Source: Varroa destructor (taxonomy: Eukaryota; Arthropoda; Arachnida; Mesostigmata; Varroidae). From it: a stretch of DNA of 64,000 nt. The notes beneath the pieces are model-generated. The model did not search any database, had not been told where the DNA came from, and saw only the letters and a list, made by a program, of their open reading frames with translations. The position numbers and the translations under genes are program-made. Shown here piece by piece: positions 1 to 11,714 of this stretch (position 1 is the stretch's first letter; each line of letters starts with the position of its first letter). Location of the stretch: NCBI RefSeq assembly GCF_002443255.2, contig NW_019211454.1, positions 11,492,248-11,556,247 on the forward strand, in the 5' to 3' direction.

Positions 1-1994
1 GGAGAGCCTCCTAGAGCTACGTTTCTATATATCCAAGGAGCAAGGTCAAAAATGGACCAAAGCATATTTATTGGAAAGTGTAATTAAGCCATAAAGTCCG
101 ATATGTAGCCTCATAACCATAGTGAAAATGCTAGTGACATATTTTTTTTTAAATAGGCCCCATAGAGACATTTAAATAAGGTAACCGATTTTCGTGCTTG
201 CCGTCTTCATGTTTGATCTCAGAAACATAGATACTTGCGTAGGTCACGGTCGTACGCTATCCTTGGCTTATACTTTCATTACGTCACATTAGCGCAAGTA
301 CTTGTTTTTGCGTTACGAGCATTTCTGTTGACATATATATATATTTTTAGTCTCAAATTATTTTTATTTTACTTCAGTCCTTAGAAAGCTAGCAGCAATC
401 CAACCAGACTTTACTATGCAGCAAGGTCAGCTTTAAATTCTAATTCGATTCTGTTACGGTTTTCTTTATCTAAGGACTATGTTTAAGAAGGAAATGATAT
501 ACGTATCGAAAGCATCGAAAACATCAACGATGAAGATCAATCACGTTCGTGTTAACCGTAAAATATATGTGAGTAATATATCATAACATCAAGAATGTCC
601 ATTTATTCGTACATCATTCGAGTTGAAGCATCCAGGGATTTAGAAGTTTAGGAAGCTTGAAAGTTTACAGACGGTTTACGATAGTTTTAGTGTTGCGAAT
701 TTCCAAGCGAGGGCGCTGATATATATCATAATTCTTTCCGCTTCTATTACATGCGGAAATAGGTGCACCCAGACCAGGAACTAAGGCAGGTTTACCTTAT
801 ATCTCCCCTGATAGAATAACGAAGTGTCTCAGCGATGATAGGTTTTCTACGCGTTTTTTGCTAGACAAGGTCGAGTTTCGGGTCCTGTTACTTCTTGAAT
901 GTTTGTATGCACTTACTGTGGTACGCTAATGCACGTCGAACCTATAGTAACGTCCGAAGAAAAGATCTTCTTTATACTATTACATATTCGGGTTCCTCAA
1001 CGCCTAAGTGGTCTAGATGATGGTATAACTTCGCTTAAGTAGACAACTTTATAGGTCCGTTGTGAATCGTAACGCAGCCTCTCACTTCTGTCTGGGAGTA
1101 GTCCTACTTGCAAAGGCAATATAGTGTTGAAACGTCAAACCTGCTTATTTAGATATTTGAACGGGTTATGCGGGTGGGTGCTATTTTAATAATGTAAATT
1201 TCGGCAGTAAAGAAAAGTATTGATCACACTTTGATCGGCTATTGATATTATACGGCTATAAGTATTGATTTACCTAGTAGCAGTTACATGTTTGCCATAG
1301 CGCTGCTTCGTTGCACTATTACAAAAATATGCTTGGAGCGTGAATAGTCAAAGGATAAGTATTTAAAAATAATTACTAAAATGTGCGTTTTTTTTTTGTA
1401 TAGTATCGTGTTAATGTACACGTGTCCCGTAGAGCTAGAGTATGTACTGGAATCCTATAATGATGTTGTTACTAAGTGTGTTTGGTTTAGTTGCTAACTA
1501 TAATAAACATCAAGAGTTTAAAGCTTTATATGAGAACTTATTCTTCGTTTGCGTTTTTCTCGTTCCGTTGTTAGAGTAAACCACTCAAATGCTGATGGAT
1601 TAATCGAGTATAGCCTCTTTAGGCCTACGTGGCTTAATACATCGAAAACAAGTGTTTCAAACAGTGACCGAATACCCTGGTACAATTTTTCCACGAACCT
1701 TAAGACTTCTTTACTACCCACCTACGTCAGGTACACGCGTATGCATAGAGATACGAACTTCACAGAACTAAGGACGTCAACGTACAATATTAGATACGTT
1801 CTTAAAGGATTCAAAAGATCTCATTGCCATTTATTTGTTTCTTACTTGAACCAAAGAAGAAAACAAAGAGTCTGATCTCGCCGGTAGGGCTGCTAGAGTT
1901 CGGTTAAAAATCGCCGATCTTGCTCATATAGAGAAGTAAAGAAGCATGTTTAGCATATGCGATCGAGGCACGATTCGGACACGTATTACCCTAG
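1..1994. other. Non-coding stretch, nothing recognised
   Basis: AT-rich sequence with short T and A runs. A frame of 108 codons on the + strand at 1549-1875 is within chance length for this composition; its translation shows no domain I recognise and it has no convincing start or splice context. I see no RNA gene, repeat family or promoter here. Confidence 0.5.
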
Positions 1995-2064
1995 ATCCAT
2001 TCTACAAGTTTTTTAGTGAATACTCTGAATTATTTCCTGCCTGCTGCGCATACTGCCAGCCACC

Positions 2065-2126
2065 ATGGATCCTGCTCTCACTACGTACATGAAGAAGTTC
2101 CCTTTAATGAAGGGCACAACACTATA
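2065..2126 (+). CDS. Candidate first exon, Mpv17/PMP22-like N-terminus (tentative)
   Basis: The ATG at 2065 sits in a near-ideal vertebrate-style Kozak context (GCCACCATGG). The frame encodes MDPALTTYMKKFPLMKGTTL and then reaches a TAG. Splicing at the weak donor GTGGAT (intron starting 2127) would avoid the stop and leave TA, so the next codon would most simply be Tyr. The spacing of Tyr, Phe-Pro, Lys-Gly and that Tyr resembles the start of Mpv17-like peroxisomal/mitochondrial membrane proteins. No second exon with the diagnostic WP/QQ or HxWY blocks was found downstream, so this rests on about 20 residues. A competing frame, open from 1995 to 2333 without an ATG start, reads through the same bases and also looks moderately protein-like. 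Only one of the two can be real, and both may be chance. Confidence 0.2.
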
Positions 2127-2480
2127 GTGGATATATTAGAATCGGAACAGCTTGTGAGAGGAGTTGAGGCGAAGAAACCTCCTATGCGAAACGAGTGCGG
2201 TCCCCTTCAGAAAGCGAGCAAAGAAGCAGGAGCAATTTTCATATCCATGATCCCTAGGGAAACATTTCAGCTGTCGCGGCCAGGCGGTTGTGTACAACTA
2301 TTCGCGAGAAAAAAACTAGCGGCCGTTGGCTAGCTTGGAGAACGCTTCTATAGACGTTCGAAAGGGTGCAATTTGTTTGCCATATCGCTGCGATTTCGAT
2401 GGTATCGGCTTACTAGCGACAAAGGCGAAAAGTCTGCGGCTTTTACTAGCTCTATTGCTAACTTAGAGTATGAAAATTTT

Positions 2481-2504
2481 GGGCCTATAAAAGGGCCTAT
2501 AAAA
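2481..2504 (+). promoter_or_regulatory. Tandem duplicated TATA element
   Basis: A 12-base unit, GGGCCTATAAAA, is repeated twice head to tail. Each copy holds a good TATA-box core. A second small duplication (TGATATTAT, 2512-2520 and 2523-2531) follows at once. No gene with a matching start was found within the next few hundred bases, so promoter activity is inference from the motif alone. Confidence 0.25.
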
Positions 2505-2674
2505 AAGATTATGATATTATTGTGATATTATGAACCCTCTTCTTTCAAAGCGCACACTGTACACACAAATCGTACTCATGTTTTAATTGTTTGTTTTACT
2601 CGCTGGCCTTTTTTAGGGAGCTTAAGGCATGTAGTTCGCATACGATCAGCGCTAGCAGACTCTGAGCTTATCGT

Positions 2675-3106
2675 ATGAGGGTCCGGTATACGACTGAACC
2701 TCCACAGTTGGGTTTGATTTCACCTAGACCGCTATCATTCAATTTTCAGTTCCATATTAAGATTTCATTCCGAATTAGTTCAGACAGTCATTCAACAGTA
2801 TTACGCGTTGATGAGAAGGAGTGGCTAGCGCCATCAAATCATCTGGTCCGGGCTCATCCTAGTCAGGTTTTTCACCTCACTAGACGGGCGAGTTCCCTAC
2901 ACAAGAGAATACCCCGCTGTTCATCTCCTAAACTTTACCCGAAGGCATTACCTAAAACGCCCCTTATATATTTTAGACGCATCTTGATCAGACAATATTT
3001 TTCTTCAAAGACCTCCCCCTCATTTCCAACCCTTGCGCGACCGAGGTACGTAGTTACACAGTTTCGCATTCCGTCACCAGAGAACGCAGCATGTCTACGT
3101 TTCTGA
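2675..3106 (+). other. Longest open frame in the window, no recognised product
   Basis: This frame has an ATG start and 143 codons before a stop. From the AT content I would expect a longest chance frame of roughly 130-140 codons on two strands of 64 kb, so the length is not evidence of coding. The translation is rich in Ser, Arg and Pro and shows no domain, signal peptide or membrane segment I recognise. An antisense frame (2935-3234) overlaps it. It is listed so that a reader knows the frame exists, not as a gene call. Confidence 0.15.
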
Positions 3107-3402
3107 AATGCATCTTGAATTGAACAAGCGCCACCAGCGCGTGAAGAATTGAGTCTTCCGTCCGATCTACGCATAGCACAAAGCTGCCCGAAGAAGCCTT
3201 GCTTATCGTATGAAGGTAACTTTAAGGAACTCAATGGCTTATAAGCATCTGCGTTAGGTAATAGGTTAGTTTTCCTCCAGGTCGTGTAATCCAGACTTCA
3301 ATATTAGGGATGCTGCGTTCGCGGTGAGTCTGGGTATAGGATACTATTCATTGTGCCATACGCCAATAATTTTTCCCTCGGCATTTTCTGCTTAGTTACA
3401 CT

Positions 3403-4400
3403 TTAATATTCGTTTTTTTCCTCTATCTTTAAATTTGAAGGTGTGAGAAACCCTAACAGTGCCAGCGATTCCTCGACCACCATTTTGAGACTTGTTCTTT
3501 TTCTCTCTCTAGGTCTGCGAATGTTCAGCAGAATACTGGCTATTTCTGCAAGTACTTTGATCGTCACAGCCTCTATTATATGGTATACTCCTAACATTGA
3601 GCGATCTAGCTGCATTCTAAAGTATATTACCGTTTAGCTGGGCTAGTCCTTTTATTATATAGGATATTTCTTCCTGTCTTCCTGCCAGTGAGTAATATGG
3701 CTTCCGACTGTGTAGCAGCCAATGATCACCCATGCTTTTCAATTCATATCGCTATTCCTGTGAACGTTTGATTCGTTATACTCTGCAGTTCTTCTGATGT
3801 TTTTGCCCTTATATTGACAGCAATGTTATCCGCGTAGGCAATACTTTATACTTTCAGGGAGAGATCTTTTAAACGTAAAAACCTGTTATACGCCATGATC
3901 CGCCTTCCTTTCAAGCAAGTAAGCACCCTTTGTTCAAGCAAGTAAGCACCGTGCGTCAGGAGAGGTTGTTAAAAGCATTTTCAACATCTAAAAGAATTTT
4001 TAGGAATAGCTCTTTTGAGTCTGTTATGGAAACCCTTATTTTTTCAGCTCTTTTGAGGACTTCATCGATTGCAAGTAATACAGATTTATGTTTCGTAAAT
4101 TAATTTTTCTGACACGAGGCCTCCTCTACAGCGAAATGGCGACCTGGACGCCCTTTACAAGTGTTCCCCGTAGATATATAGGCGTATGACACATTTTTTA
4201 AAAAAACACCGTCTCTTTTCCTTTCTTTTAGGGAACAGGGCCAACTAGGGAAATGCGTGGCCACTACATTTATAGTGTCCGGTAATTCTTTGAAAAGCGT
4301 CCTTTTGACTATGGCTAGGATTCTACCTGGACCAAAAACCTTGCCTGTCTTAATTCATTCTTGTGTAACGGGTGGGTTGTTTTTACTCGGATTTTGGTTG
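3403..4400 (-). mobile_element. Decayed R1-like non-LTR retrotransposon (reverse transcriptase region)
   Basis: Read on the - strand, RT blocks occur in family order across shifted frames. GKVFGPGRI (4319-4345) corresponds to the usual GKAPGPDGI block. FPSWP follows (about 4241-4253). Then comes a stretch with LLAIDEVLKRAEK and LLDVENAFNN (3959-4096), matching the AIxEV and LLDVxNAFN region. The catalytic box reads IAYADNIAV (YADN at 3825-3836) where active enzymes have YADD. EAILLTGRKTG follows (3663-3707), and finally a 70-codon open piece (3403-3615) with HIIEAVTIKV and LLNIRRPRERKR, matching the thumb region (HIxxAxxK, MPNIxGPxxxxR) seen in R1 elements. In-frame stops and frameshifts separate the pieces, so this is a dead copy. 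The endonuclease domain should lie above 4400, but I could not recognise it with confidence. Confidence 0.8.
3910..3950. repeat. 18-bp direct duplication inside the R1-like fossil
   Basis: TTCAAGCAAGTAAGCACC occurs at 3910-3927 and again at 3933-3950 with five bases between. The copies are identical, and the duplication adds to the frame disruption of the element. Confidence 0.9.
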
Positions 4401-6370
4401 TCAAACTCCGTTCTATCTAAGAGATAACGCAATGAGAATAAGGAATTAATCACCGTCTTCTTCATTTTCAAGTCAGACTATCTTTTCGTTTCGGTTTATT
4501 TTTCCACTGATGAGTGTGATCTACAGGCCTTCCTATATTTCGTTTAAAAACATCTTCCAATAAATCGACTTATTCGAATTAATCTCCCTTTCAAGCATCT
4601 TTTTTTTTTTGGCCTGTATTCTCAGATTTGTATGTAGTATTCTTGTGTTTGCTCAGAATCTCACACGATTGCTTTCATTGCGCCATAGTGTAATCTTCTA
4701 ACTTTACCGATAAATTTCAGTTTTTTCATTTTGTTATCATTATATATATTCTCGGTGCAAATATCTTACTATAAGTCTCTACCAGGTATCAATGTAAATC
4801 CTTCCCATTTTGTGGAGCGTCGCATTTCTGTACCCAGCGATTTATGGCTACCAATATTTCTTCCCTTCCCAGATTTGCCAGGCTCGCAGCAGATGCCGTT
4901 ACCCTATTTACGTGTCGGGAATAAAACTATAAAAATCTACGGCGTTGTCATCACACTTAGGTTTTGTTCTTTTTCAAGCACCTTCCAAATGCCTATATTG
5001 TATACTTGGACTAATTCATTGGCCTTACCTTTTAAAGGCATAGATACTTTTTTATTTTTTTGCCAAGTTATTTACCTTACTAACAAGCTTTCATAGTTTA
5101 GATATAACATTGAAAAAATATATATTTTTTAAAAGCCGATTTTAAACGTCGATATGGTACAACCAACCTGAGCAAATCATGTCAGGTACAAAGTTGCTTG
5201 ACAGTCTGTAAACGAAATGCTACTTAGGAAAACCTCTTACCTAGGTAGTATTTCGTCTATTTATCTATGCCTACCTAATACTGACATACTGAATATACAT
5301 CCACTATTTAATTCTAGCTTAATGAAGTGTTCCAGATCGGTTGTGAACAATCGAAAGCTAATGAGAACGCCAGATCCTTCAGTGACGGTATATTGTCACC
5401 ACGAAATAATTCACTGTTAATTTATGGCAATAAGGAGACATATTAGCTATCGTCGAAGTAATAGGCTAGCTAAATGTATGAAATAGAACGAAAATGCAAT
5501 ATTGTGAGTGCCGTTATCCGTGTTTCGTATCAAAGCTGACACTTAATATAATGACTCGGGGTAAATACGACGACTAAGAAATTCACGGATCAATATAAGG
5601 CATTAATTAAGACTGTTTTAAGGGTTCGAAACCTTACGGTGCGGTTTATTTAGATAGCATGCTTTAAGGTAGAAACGCATGTTTTAGTTGCTATGCTACA
5701 AATGCTGCTATGTTCTTAGCAGTCATAGGCGGATAAACAGCCCACCGGCCTTATCAGTCAATAAATGAATCAAAAGAAACGCTTCAGTCTTTCATTTGAA
5801 TAACCAGATATCGGCACTAAGGCAGTCCAAATATGAACAGCAGGATAGGGTCAGGCACAGGCAAAAATGGAAAACGAAGCGGTGCCTGTCTCATTCTTCG
5901 TATGAACTATACATCTATAGATCTAAAAGCCATTGTGCACGCGATTAGTCCTTAGAGCGGCAGTTGCAACTGAGGATCATCGCACAATCTTTTGGCACTC
6001 AATGCGCCAACATAGCCATGGCGTAGTAGGCTTCTAACTTTCACACTAACGGTGGTCGCAAATGCTGGTCACTCGTAGAGGCGCCGTACCCGTATTCTGT
6101 CGTGCACTGCGCATAGCAGCATGCATCATTTCTGTTTCCTTGCACAGCTCTTCTCTGGCACGCCGTTACCACTGTTTACCTCGAGTGCAAGAGCTCCATC
6201 GTCACAGAGGAACTTATCATATCTCATCATAGCCACAGAGCATAGGTAGAGTTTCCTTCCAGGCTAGAACAAGTAACACTTAGAAAACTGAGCTATTCAG
6301 CGTTCCGGAACCGCTATCGGCATCGACGACAGCTGGATAGGAGTCGCATCTTATCTATGTGTGCTGTTGG
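4401..6370. other. Non-coding stretch after the R1-like fossil
   Basis: The part nearest 4400 probably holds the decayed 5' portion of the R1-like element, since the RT fragment reads away from it. No endonuclease motif could be confirmed. An open frame of 121 codons at 4731-5096 (+) has no recognisable domain. A short palindromic A6(TA)nT6 tract lies near 5114. Nothing else stands out. Confidence 0.4.
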
Positions 6371-6375
6371 TAGGC

Positions 6376-6411
6376 TATATATAATACTGGTCGAAAGCAG
6401 GTATTAGTTAG
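6376..6411 (+). promoter_or_regulatory. Candidate core promoter: TATA box plus initiator
   Basis: TATATATAA (6376-6384) is followed by TTAGTT with its A at 6406, exactly 30 bases from the first T of the TATA box, which is the canonical spacing. The initiator differs from the arthropod consensus TCAGTT by one base. No convincing downstream promoter element was seen. It lies about 80-100 bases before the first ATG codons of the short frame that follows. Confidence 0.35.
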
Positions 6412-6507
6412 TCGACCGACAGACAGAAAACGCGTAAGAGATAAATACGAAGTAATAGTTAGAACTTAGCGTAACTAGTGACCGTGAGATGCCGAAGTTA
6501 TTGCATT

Positions 6508-6693
6508 ATGCTGCTGCTCCTGCTTTGTGGAAATGGTACCTTTTGCCAGGAATCTGTCGGGGACAGCATTGACACTACCGAAACTCGATATTCTAACGTC
6601 GAAGTCATAGGTACTAACCGACCGTACCCAGGCAACCAAAGCATCTACTCGGATAGCGTCACGGGTTATCGAGCCTCGGGTGTTGGAAGTTAA
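6508..6693 (+). CDS. Candidate small secreted peptide, 61 aa
   Basis: From ATG 6508 the product begins MLLLLLCGNGTFCQES, a short hydrophobic core followed by Cys-Gln, which could be a signal peptide. The remaining 45 or so residues are polar, rich in Ser, Tyr, Gly, Asn and Thr, with no Cys pairs. The frame also stays open upstream to a GTG at 6478, so an upstream exon could supply a longer N-region. An earlier ATG at 6488, in another frame, would encode only 27 residues and might act as an upstream frame. A TATA box and initiator lie about 100 bases upstream with correct mutual spacing. I recognise no family. The frame is short enough to be chance; the promoter-plus-signal-peptide combination is the only support. 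Confidence 0.25.
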   Translation: MLLLLLCGNGTFCQESVGDSIDTTETRYSNVEVIGTNRPYPGNQSIYSDSVTGYRASGVGS

Positions 6694-7915
6694 CGATAAT
6701 ACAGTAAACGACATTAAATCGAGGTTTCTGTCCAGTCTATTGCCATACCTTTCCGCTTACTGCCACTTCGACGAATCTATAGACCGCCATCGTCGTTTAT
6801 GCGTGTTCTTTTACTGGCTTTATAATTAAGCTAGTCTGTGTCTGATTTCGTCCACAGCGAATCTAATAGTCCGTTCCCCGCATGATGCCGGTGTTGCAGT
6901 GTCTTGCCATTTCCCAGAGTGCTTAAAGTTTATGTTTTTACTCTTTTATATAACCTGCCTACATGCTACCTACCGTTGCCTCAAGATTTGTTCTTCTTGC
7001 ATCTGATGTCCTATAAAGCCTGCCGTAGTAAATCCTCTTCGTTAGCAAATGCATTCAGCTTTCGCTTGTGTGACTTTTTCGTTTTAGCAGTACTTATGCG
7101 ATCTCATCGGTGCGCCCGAGCGCTCTGGCTGCGATGTTTCCTCACAGCCTATTTTAAAGCTTGTCATTGCTTCAATTAATCGTCAAGTCCCTAACATGCT
7201 AGAATCATTTTCATTTAGTAACATCGTTGGTTTAGTAAATAACATAAATCTGCCTGTGTTAGCGCGAGCAACCTTCAGTCCATTGATAGAGCCCTCCTTT
7301 CTTTAGTCTAATGCCTTGTCTTTTATGTACTATCTGCTCGCGTATCTTTCGCTGCCTCCGCTGTTAGTCCTACAATAGCTGCCAGCAGCGCTAGCAAGAC
7401 CACCTTCTAGCAACAGCGGGCAATGTCATATGCACTCTTCACTTAAAGACCACTTGTCAGAAGACTCGTGTGTGGGAGTTGTCTGTCAACAGTGTCTCAA
7501 GCACCGTGGACCTCACGTCTTCTCGCTAGAAGCCCCCAGAACAATGCTCCCTTTCCGCGCGTTTCAACTCTCTACGGCCATGTACCGTTCTTGGTGTAGG
7601 GCCCACTACAAAAAAGAATAAGCTGACGCCTGTTGGCTTATTTTCAAGGAAAAAATCGCGGCATGCACTCGACTGCTAAGGCAGCCAAACTGTTTGCGAA
7701 GTGAAAACACTCTCTGAGCCTTTGCTGCTGCTGTTGTTACACGATGTTTGTCTGATGCGGCGATAAACAGGAACTTCGAAACGGATGAAAAACACTTTTG
7801 TCATGTTGTTTGAGACAAAACAAGGCTAGAGTTGATGATGGACAGCCATTTTCTATGCATTGGGAACTGGTCCTCTGATTTCTGAAAAACGTGTGCAATA
7901 CGCGCCATGAGCTAG

Positions 7916-7938
7916 TTTTTTTTTTTTTTTTTTTTTTT
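7916..7938. repeat. Poly-T tract (23 T)
   Basis: An uninterrupted run of T lies just before the candidate gene starting at 7976. On the - strand it would be a poly-A run, but no retroelement 3' end was recognised next to it. Confidence 0.95.
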
Positions 7939-7975
7939 ATATTTATAATGTTTGACGTTTGTGTACGTTGGTGTC

Positions 7976-8302
7976 ATGTCGAATCAAACGGCTAAATCGG
8001 TTGCTGGTGAAACGCTTAATCAATTGACCTTGTACGGCGACTACATTAAAGGAAAGGCTATGGTGAGACCGCTTTCAGCCCTATTGAGAGGTGTTATGAA
8101 CCCTCATGAGCAGCAGGCACTGCAACAGTATCCAGACGTGAGGATTCTGAATATCTTAGAAAATTACAGAAGTGTATTCAAACATCTATTTTTAAGTTCG
8201 GTTGGAATCATAATTATCGCCCCTCTGCCAACTTCTTGTTATCGTTACTTTTTTTTCATTATTATTATGCCGTTTTGGGCAAGCGCAGGCCACCTGCATT
8301 AA
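7976..8302 (+). CDS. Candidate membrane protein, 108 aa, family not recognised
   Basis: Residues 1-65 read like a soluble, mixed-charge domain (start MSNQTAKSVAGETLNQLTLY, then KGKAMVRPLSALLRG and NPHEQQALQQYPDVRI). Residues 66-108 turn strongly hydrophobic and aromatic (SSVGIIIIAPLP, YFFFIIIMPFW), suggesting one or two membrane segments. An alternative model removes part of this tail: donor AGT|GTATTC near 8173 and acceptor GGCAAG near 8285 would keep phase into a second open piece ending at the TAG at 8509-8511, which has its own hydrophobic segment (VVFLFAITLPYFFLL) and a basic end (RNLRRRAR). The start is the first ATG in the frame after a TTG at 7952. I do not recognise the family. The even codon use is the main reason for listing it. 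Confidence 0.3.
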   Translation: MSNQTAKSVAGETLNQLTLYGDYIKGKAMVRPLSALLRGVMNPHEQQALQQYPDVRILNILENYRSVFKHLFLSSVGIIIIAPLPTSCYRYFFFIIIMPFWASAGHLH

Positions 8303-8519
8303 TTAAACGTCCTAGAGTAGAAAGCGTGCGAGCTACCACCGCAGTTTATACGTGCCTTAACGGGTTTGTAGCACTCACACCCATTATAAGAAATCATAGA
8401 ACGAGATCATTCTCTAAAGTCGTTTTCCTTTTTGCAATTACACTACCTTATTTCTTTTTACTGGAGCAAATTGCACTGTTATTACGCAATCTTAGGAGGC
8501 GAGCACGATAGAGTATTGT

Positions 8520-11400
8520 GCCAGATAAGGGGAAAAAAGGAACCGAATTAGAGCCCTATCTTCGGGAAGGCTCTTTCTTATAAATCGAAGGACAATTAGA
8601 TGGGCGTTCGCTCGTTGAGGAAGTTCACAGTTGGCTCCACACTTACCTGATGCCGTTTTCGGTGGAAGCGAGGAAGGTTTCATGACAAAGAGCCTAAAAT
8701 GGGAGCTGGATCAAGCTATAGCAGGCGAGCTAAGGGCAGGGCCATCCAACTAATAGAAGGCCCACTCTACAATAGTTAGTCTATTGGTAATGTCTCTACA
8801 GATATTTAAACATCATATTGTAATCTTACTTTAATCTAAAAGACGTACACGGATAACGTGTGGAGGTATCGTATGTACAGCAAACAGAGGTTTGTGACAC
8901 TGAAGATAAGTTTTACGCTAATGGACTTTATTTACTATCATCCAAGTTATTACATTATTATCGATTAGAAAACGTTAATTATCGATTTGCACCAGACCCC
9001 TATAAACTAAATGGCATGTTTACATAACTGTACATATCTTGAACAGATGATGTAATGGGAGGCAACAAATATTTGCCTTCGAAGCGAAAAAAGGAAGACC
9101 AAGTTGTGCTTCCTGTCCAAACCCGTGATAATGTAATTACCGTAGGTAATGAGCAATCTTTAATAAATTATTGATTCGTTAGCTCAATGACTCACCTGCT
9201 GTAAGCGCCAGTGTATTATATACGCTTAACCGTTGTCACAGTAATCTTTGGAAATTTTTGTTAAGAGACATTTTGAGAGATGTTCTGGAGGCAAACTGAG
9301 TTCTTGGGTTGACGAATACACTATGAATAATATGAAAGACCAGCAATGAAAAAGGCCCATTTAATCTGTGCTGCGAACGATTAAGTGCAGTCATTGCTAG
9401 GTAAACAAAAGGCCGCTTTGCTATTATGTAAAAATCTGGCCGCTCTGACCGTTTATTTCAGCCGCACGAAGCAAATAATGATTCTTCACATACAAAATTA
9501 ATTTAATTTCAATGTACTTAGCTATGACTACGTCCTTAAACGATGCTTACAAATCTCATTAGTTACTAGGATTTCAAAAGATACCAGAGGCAGCGAAACA
9601 CATATAGCCTTCTCGCATTTTCAGTGTAGAGCCTCTAAATTGAAAAGGTTCGTAAAAATCAGTTCTGCCTTCGTCATGGCCACACCGCATTGACTGCGTT
9701 GAGGCCAAAGAGAGTAATAGGCGAAACGGGAAATTAGGCCACTCGATATACTGGGTTATCTGAATAACGTAACATTGCCCTTGGTGCAAGGCCATTGCTG
9801 AGAATTGAGAAGAGATTAAAAAAATCAATCAAGAGGAAATTCATTTCAATTAAAGTAAAGGTCTGCGTCTAAGGCTAGAAGTCCGACAACTACGGCAGAA
9901 ACGGTAAACAACTTAACTGATACGATATCCATTTAATGATGCTAATCTCTATTCAGTTAATTGATTGAAATGTGGAGAAAAATAAAGTAAGTATTTTTAT
10001 AATTAATTTTTAGTAGGTAATATGGTTTTACATTGATTGTATTAAAAAAATGCGAAAAATAGTTTTTGGCTAACAATACTAATAATAAATAATGATAATA
10101 ATATTAATAACAATACTTTTTCCCATGAGTATTACCAACCCATACCCCGATTCGCGGCGTGCTGCCCAACTTGCATCATTTTCGCTTTATCGAGTCATGA
10201 TTTTGCAATATGTTGTCTTAGGGAAGCTTTTGATTTCGGCTCTGAAGCGATCTGGAATAGCCTTTCCCTAACCTACCTATCGAATTTAAGAGACTTTTGC
10301 CCTAGACCACGATCATTGTGAATTTAGTGGTAGAAACGCACAGCGTTCAATATACGTAATAATATCAATGCAACATTATATGCTTCCAGCAAAGTTTCAG
10401 TGATGCCCTTGCAAAACAAACGTATTACGATTAATATATCCATGTATAGTAACGCCAGAATTTTTCTTTAATAAAATTTATAACAAAACCAATAAAGTCG
10501 TTCCAAAACAGAATTCCATAAAGCCTATAAATAAATGTATTCTTTGCCTATAAACAACTACCATAGGTACACCAAATTCAAACAGAAGTGCAAAAAGCAT
10601 CAATTTAATTTCCCTAGACGACTCGAGGTACAGAACTTGCTGCAATTATAAATCTGCCCTAATACATCTATGTTGGGGGATCACTGTCCGAATCCAAGGG
10701 ATCGATATGCTATTTTACCTTTCGACTGCTTTGACATTATGCTTTTCATAGCGCCTGTTTGCTTTTCGTGCTATGAAATCGTATAGTTGTCATCCATCCG
10801 ATCGTAGCAGAAACGCCAGACGGACAACTGATATATAGCTTTAGAATACTCGAACTTCGCAACACGCGTATTGGTGTTTTTGTGCGCAAGTGTGTTGGTC
10901 GCTTTTATAAACACTCTTCGATCTTCCATTGATCGTGAGTCTTTTTTTCGTCCAAGTGATCGGTGTAAGTGTAACAAGGTGACATGCATGAAGTTCCGCT
11001 GCGATAGGTAAATTCAACCCACACGTGATCCGACTTGTATGAAAGAAAACCGGCTGGTCTAGGAAACACAAGATCGCTTAACGAAACTGGCATCAGTCGA
11101 GCAAGTGATGCTTGAGAAGTTAGGGAAATGTCTTTCCCGGGGCTGACATTTATTTACGCTGAGTGTGCCTCGTGTTAAAATCATATTTTTAGTATCTAAA
11201 GGAAAACGACGGGGCGAAGCCGGTCAGTGTTATTAAAATACGCCAAACGGAATGTCCTTCAATAAGCAGATTTTAGACAAATGCTTAAATCAAAGGATAT
11301 ATTTGGTTTTCAGCTTGGCTGAACTTTGACACTACAGATTCTTGAAGAAATAAAGCAGAAATAAACGAGTCGCGTCAAGCGGTTCATCATTCGTTTGACC
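8520..11400. other. Non-coding stretch, AT-rich
   Basis: This contains an AAT/ATA-rich low-complexity patch near 10081-10120 and scattered A and T runs. Frames here, such as 9574-9828 (-) and 10771-11093 (-), are of chance length with no recognised domain. Confidence 0.5.
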
Positions 11401-11498
11401 TGTATTCATAGGCTAGAGTGAGGCATCCGACCCCCAAGCACTGGTACAGTGCAGAGATCCGTTCGTTATGGTTAGTTGGCAGCACCAGCCAGTCTGTT

Positions 11499-11714
11499 AT
11501 GGATTTTGCACCGGCAATTTATATGGGAGTTTACGGGCTCCTTTTGCAAATATTGTATCACGCACGCGACAGGCAGTTTATCGCTACGAGTAAAAAACAG
11601 GACACCTTGATCTTGGGACGCTCGTTGCCACAGGGCCTTGAGGATTGGGAGACACACTACGGCACTTACCGAGCACCTGGCCGTGGGGCCGCACCCGATG
11701 AAGGGATTATTTAG
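11499..11714 (+). other. Open frame of 71 codons, function unknown
   Basis: From ATG 11499 the product runs from MDFAPAIYMGVYGLLLQILY, a possible hydrophobic start, to a Gly/Arg/Ala-rich end (GTYRAPGRGAAPDEGII). The stretch is more GC-rich than its surroundings. The frame is open upstream to 11418 without another ATG. No domain or splice partner was recognised, and chance cannot be excluded. Confidence 0.15.
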
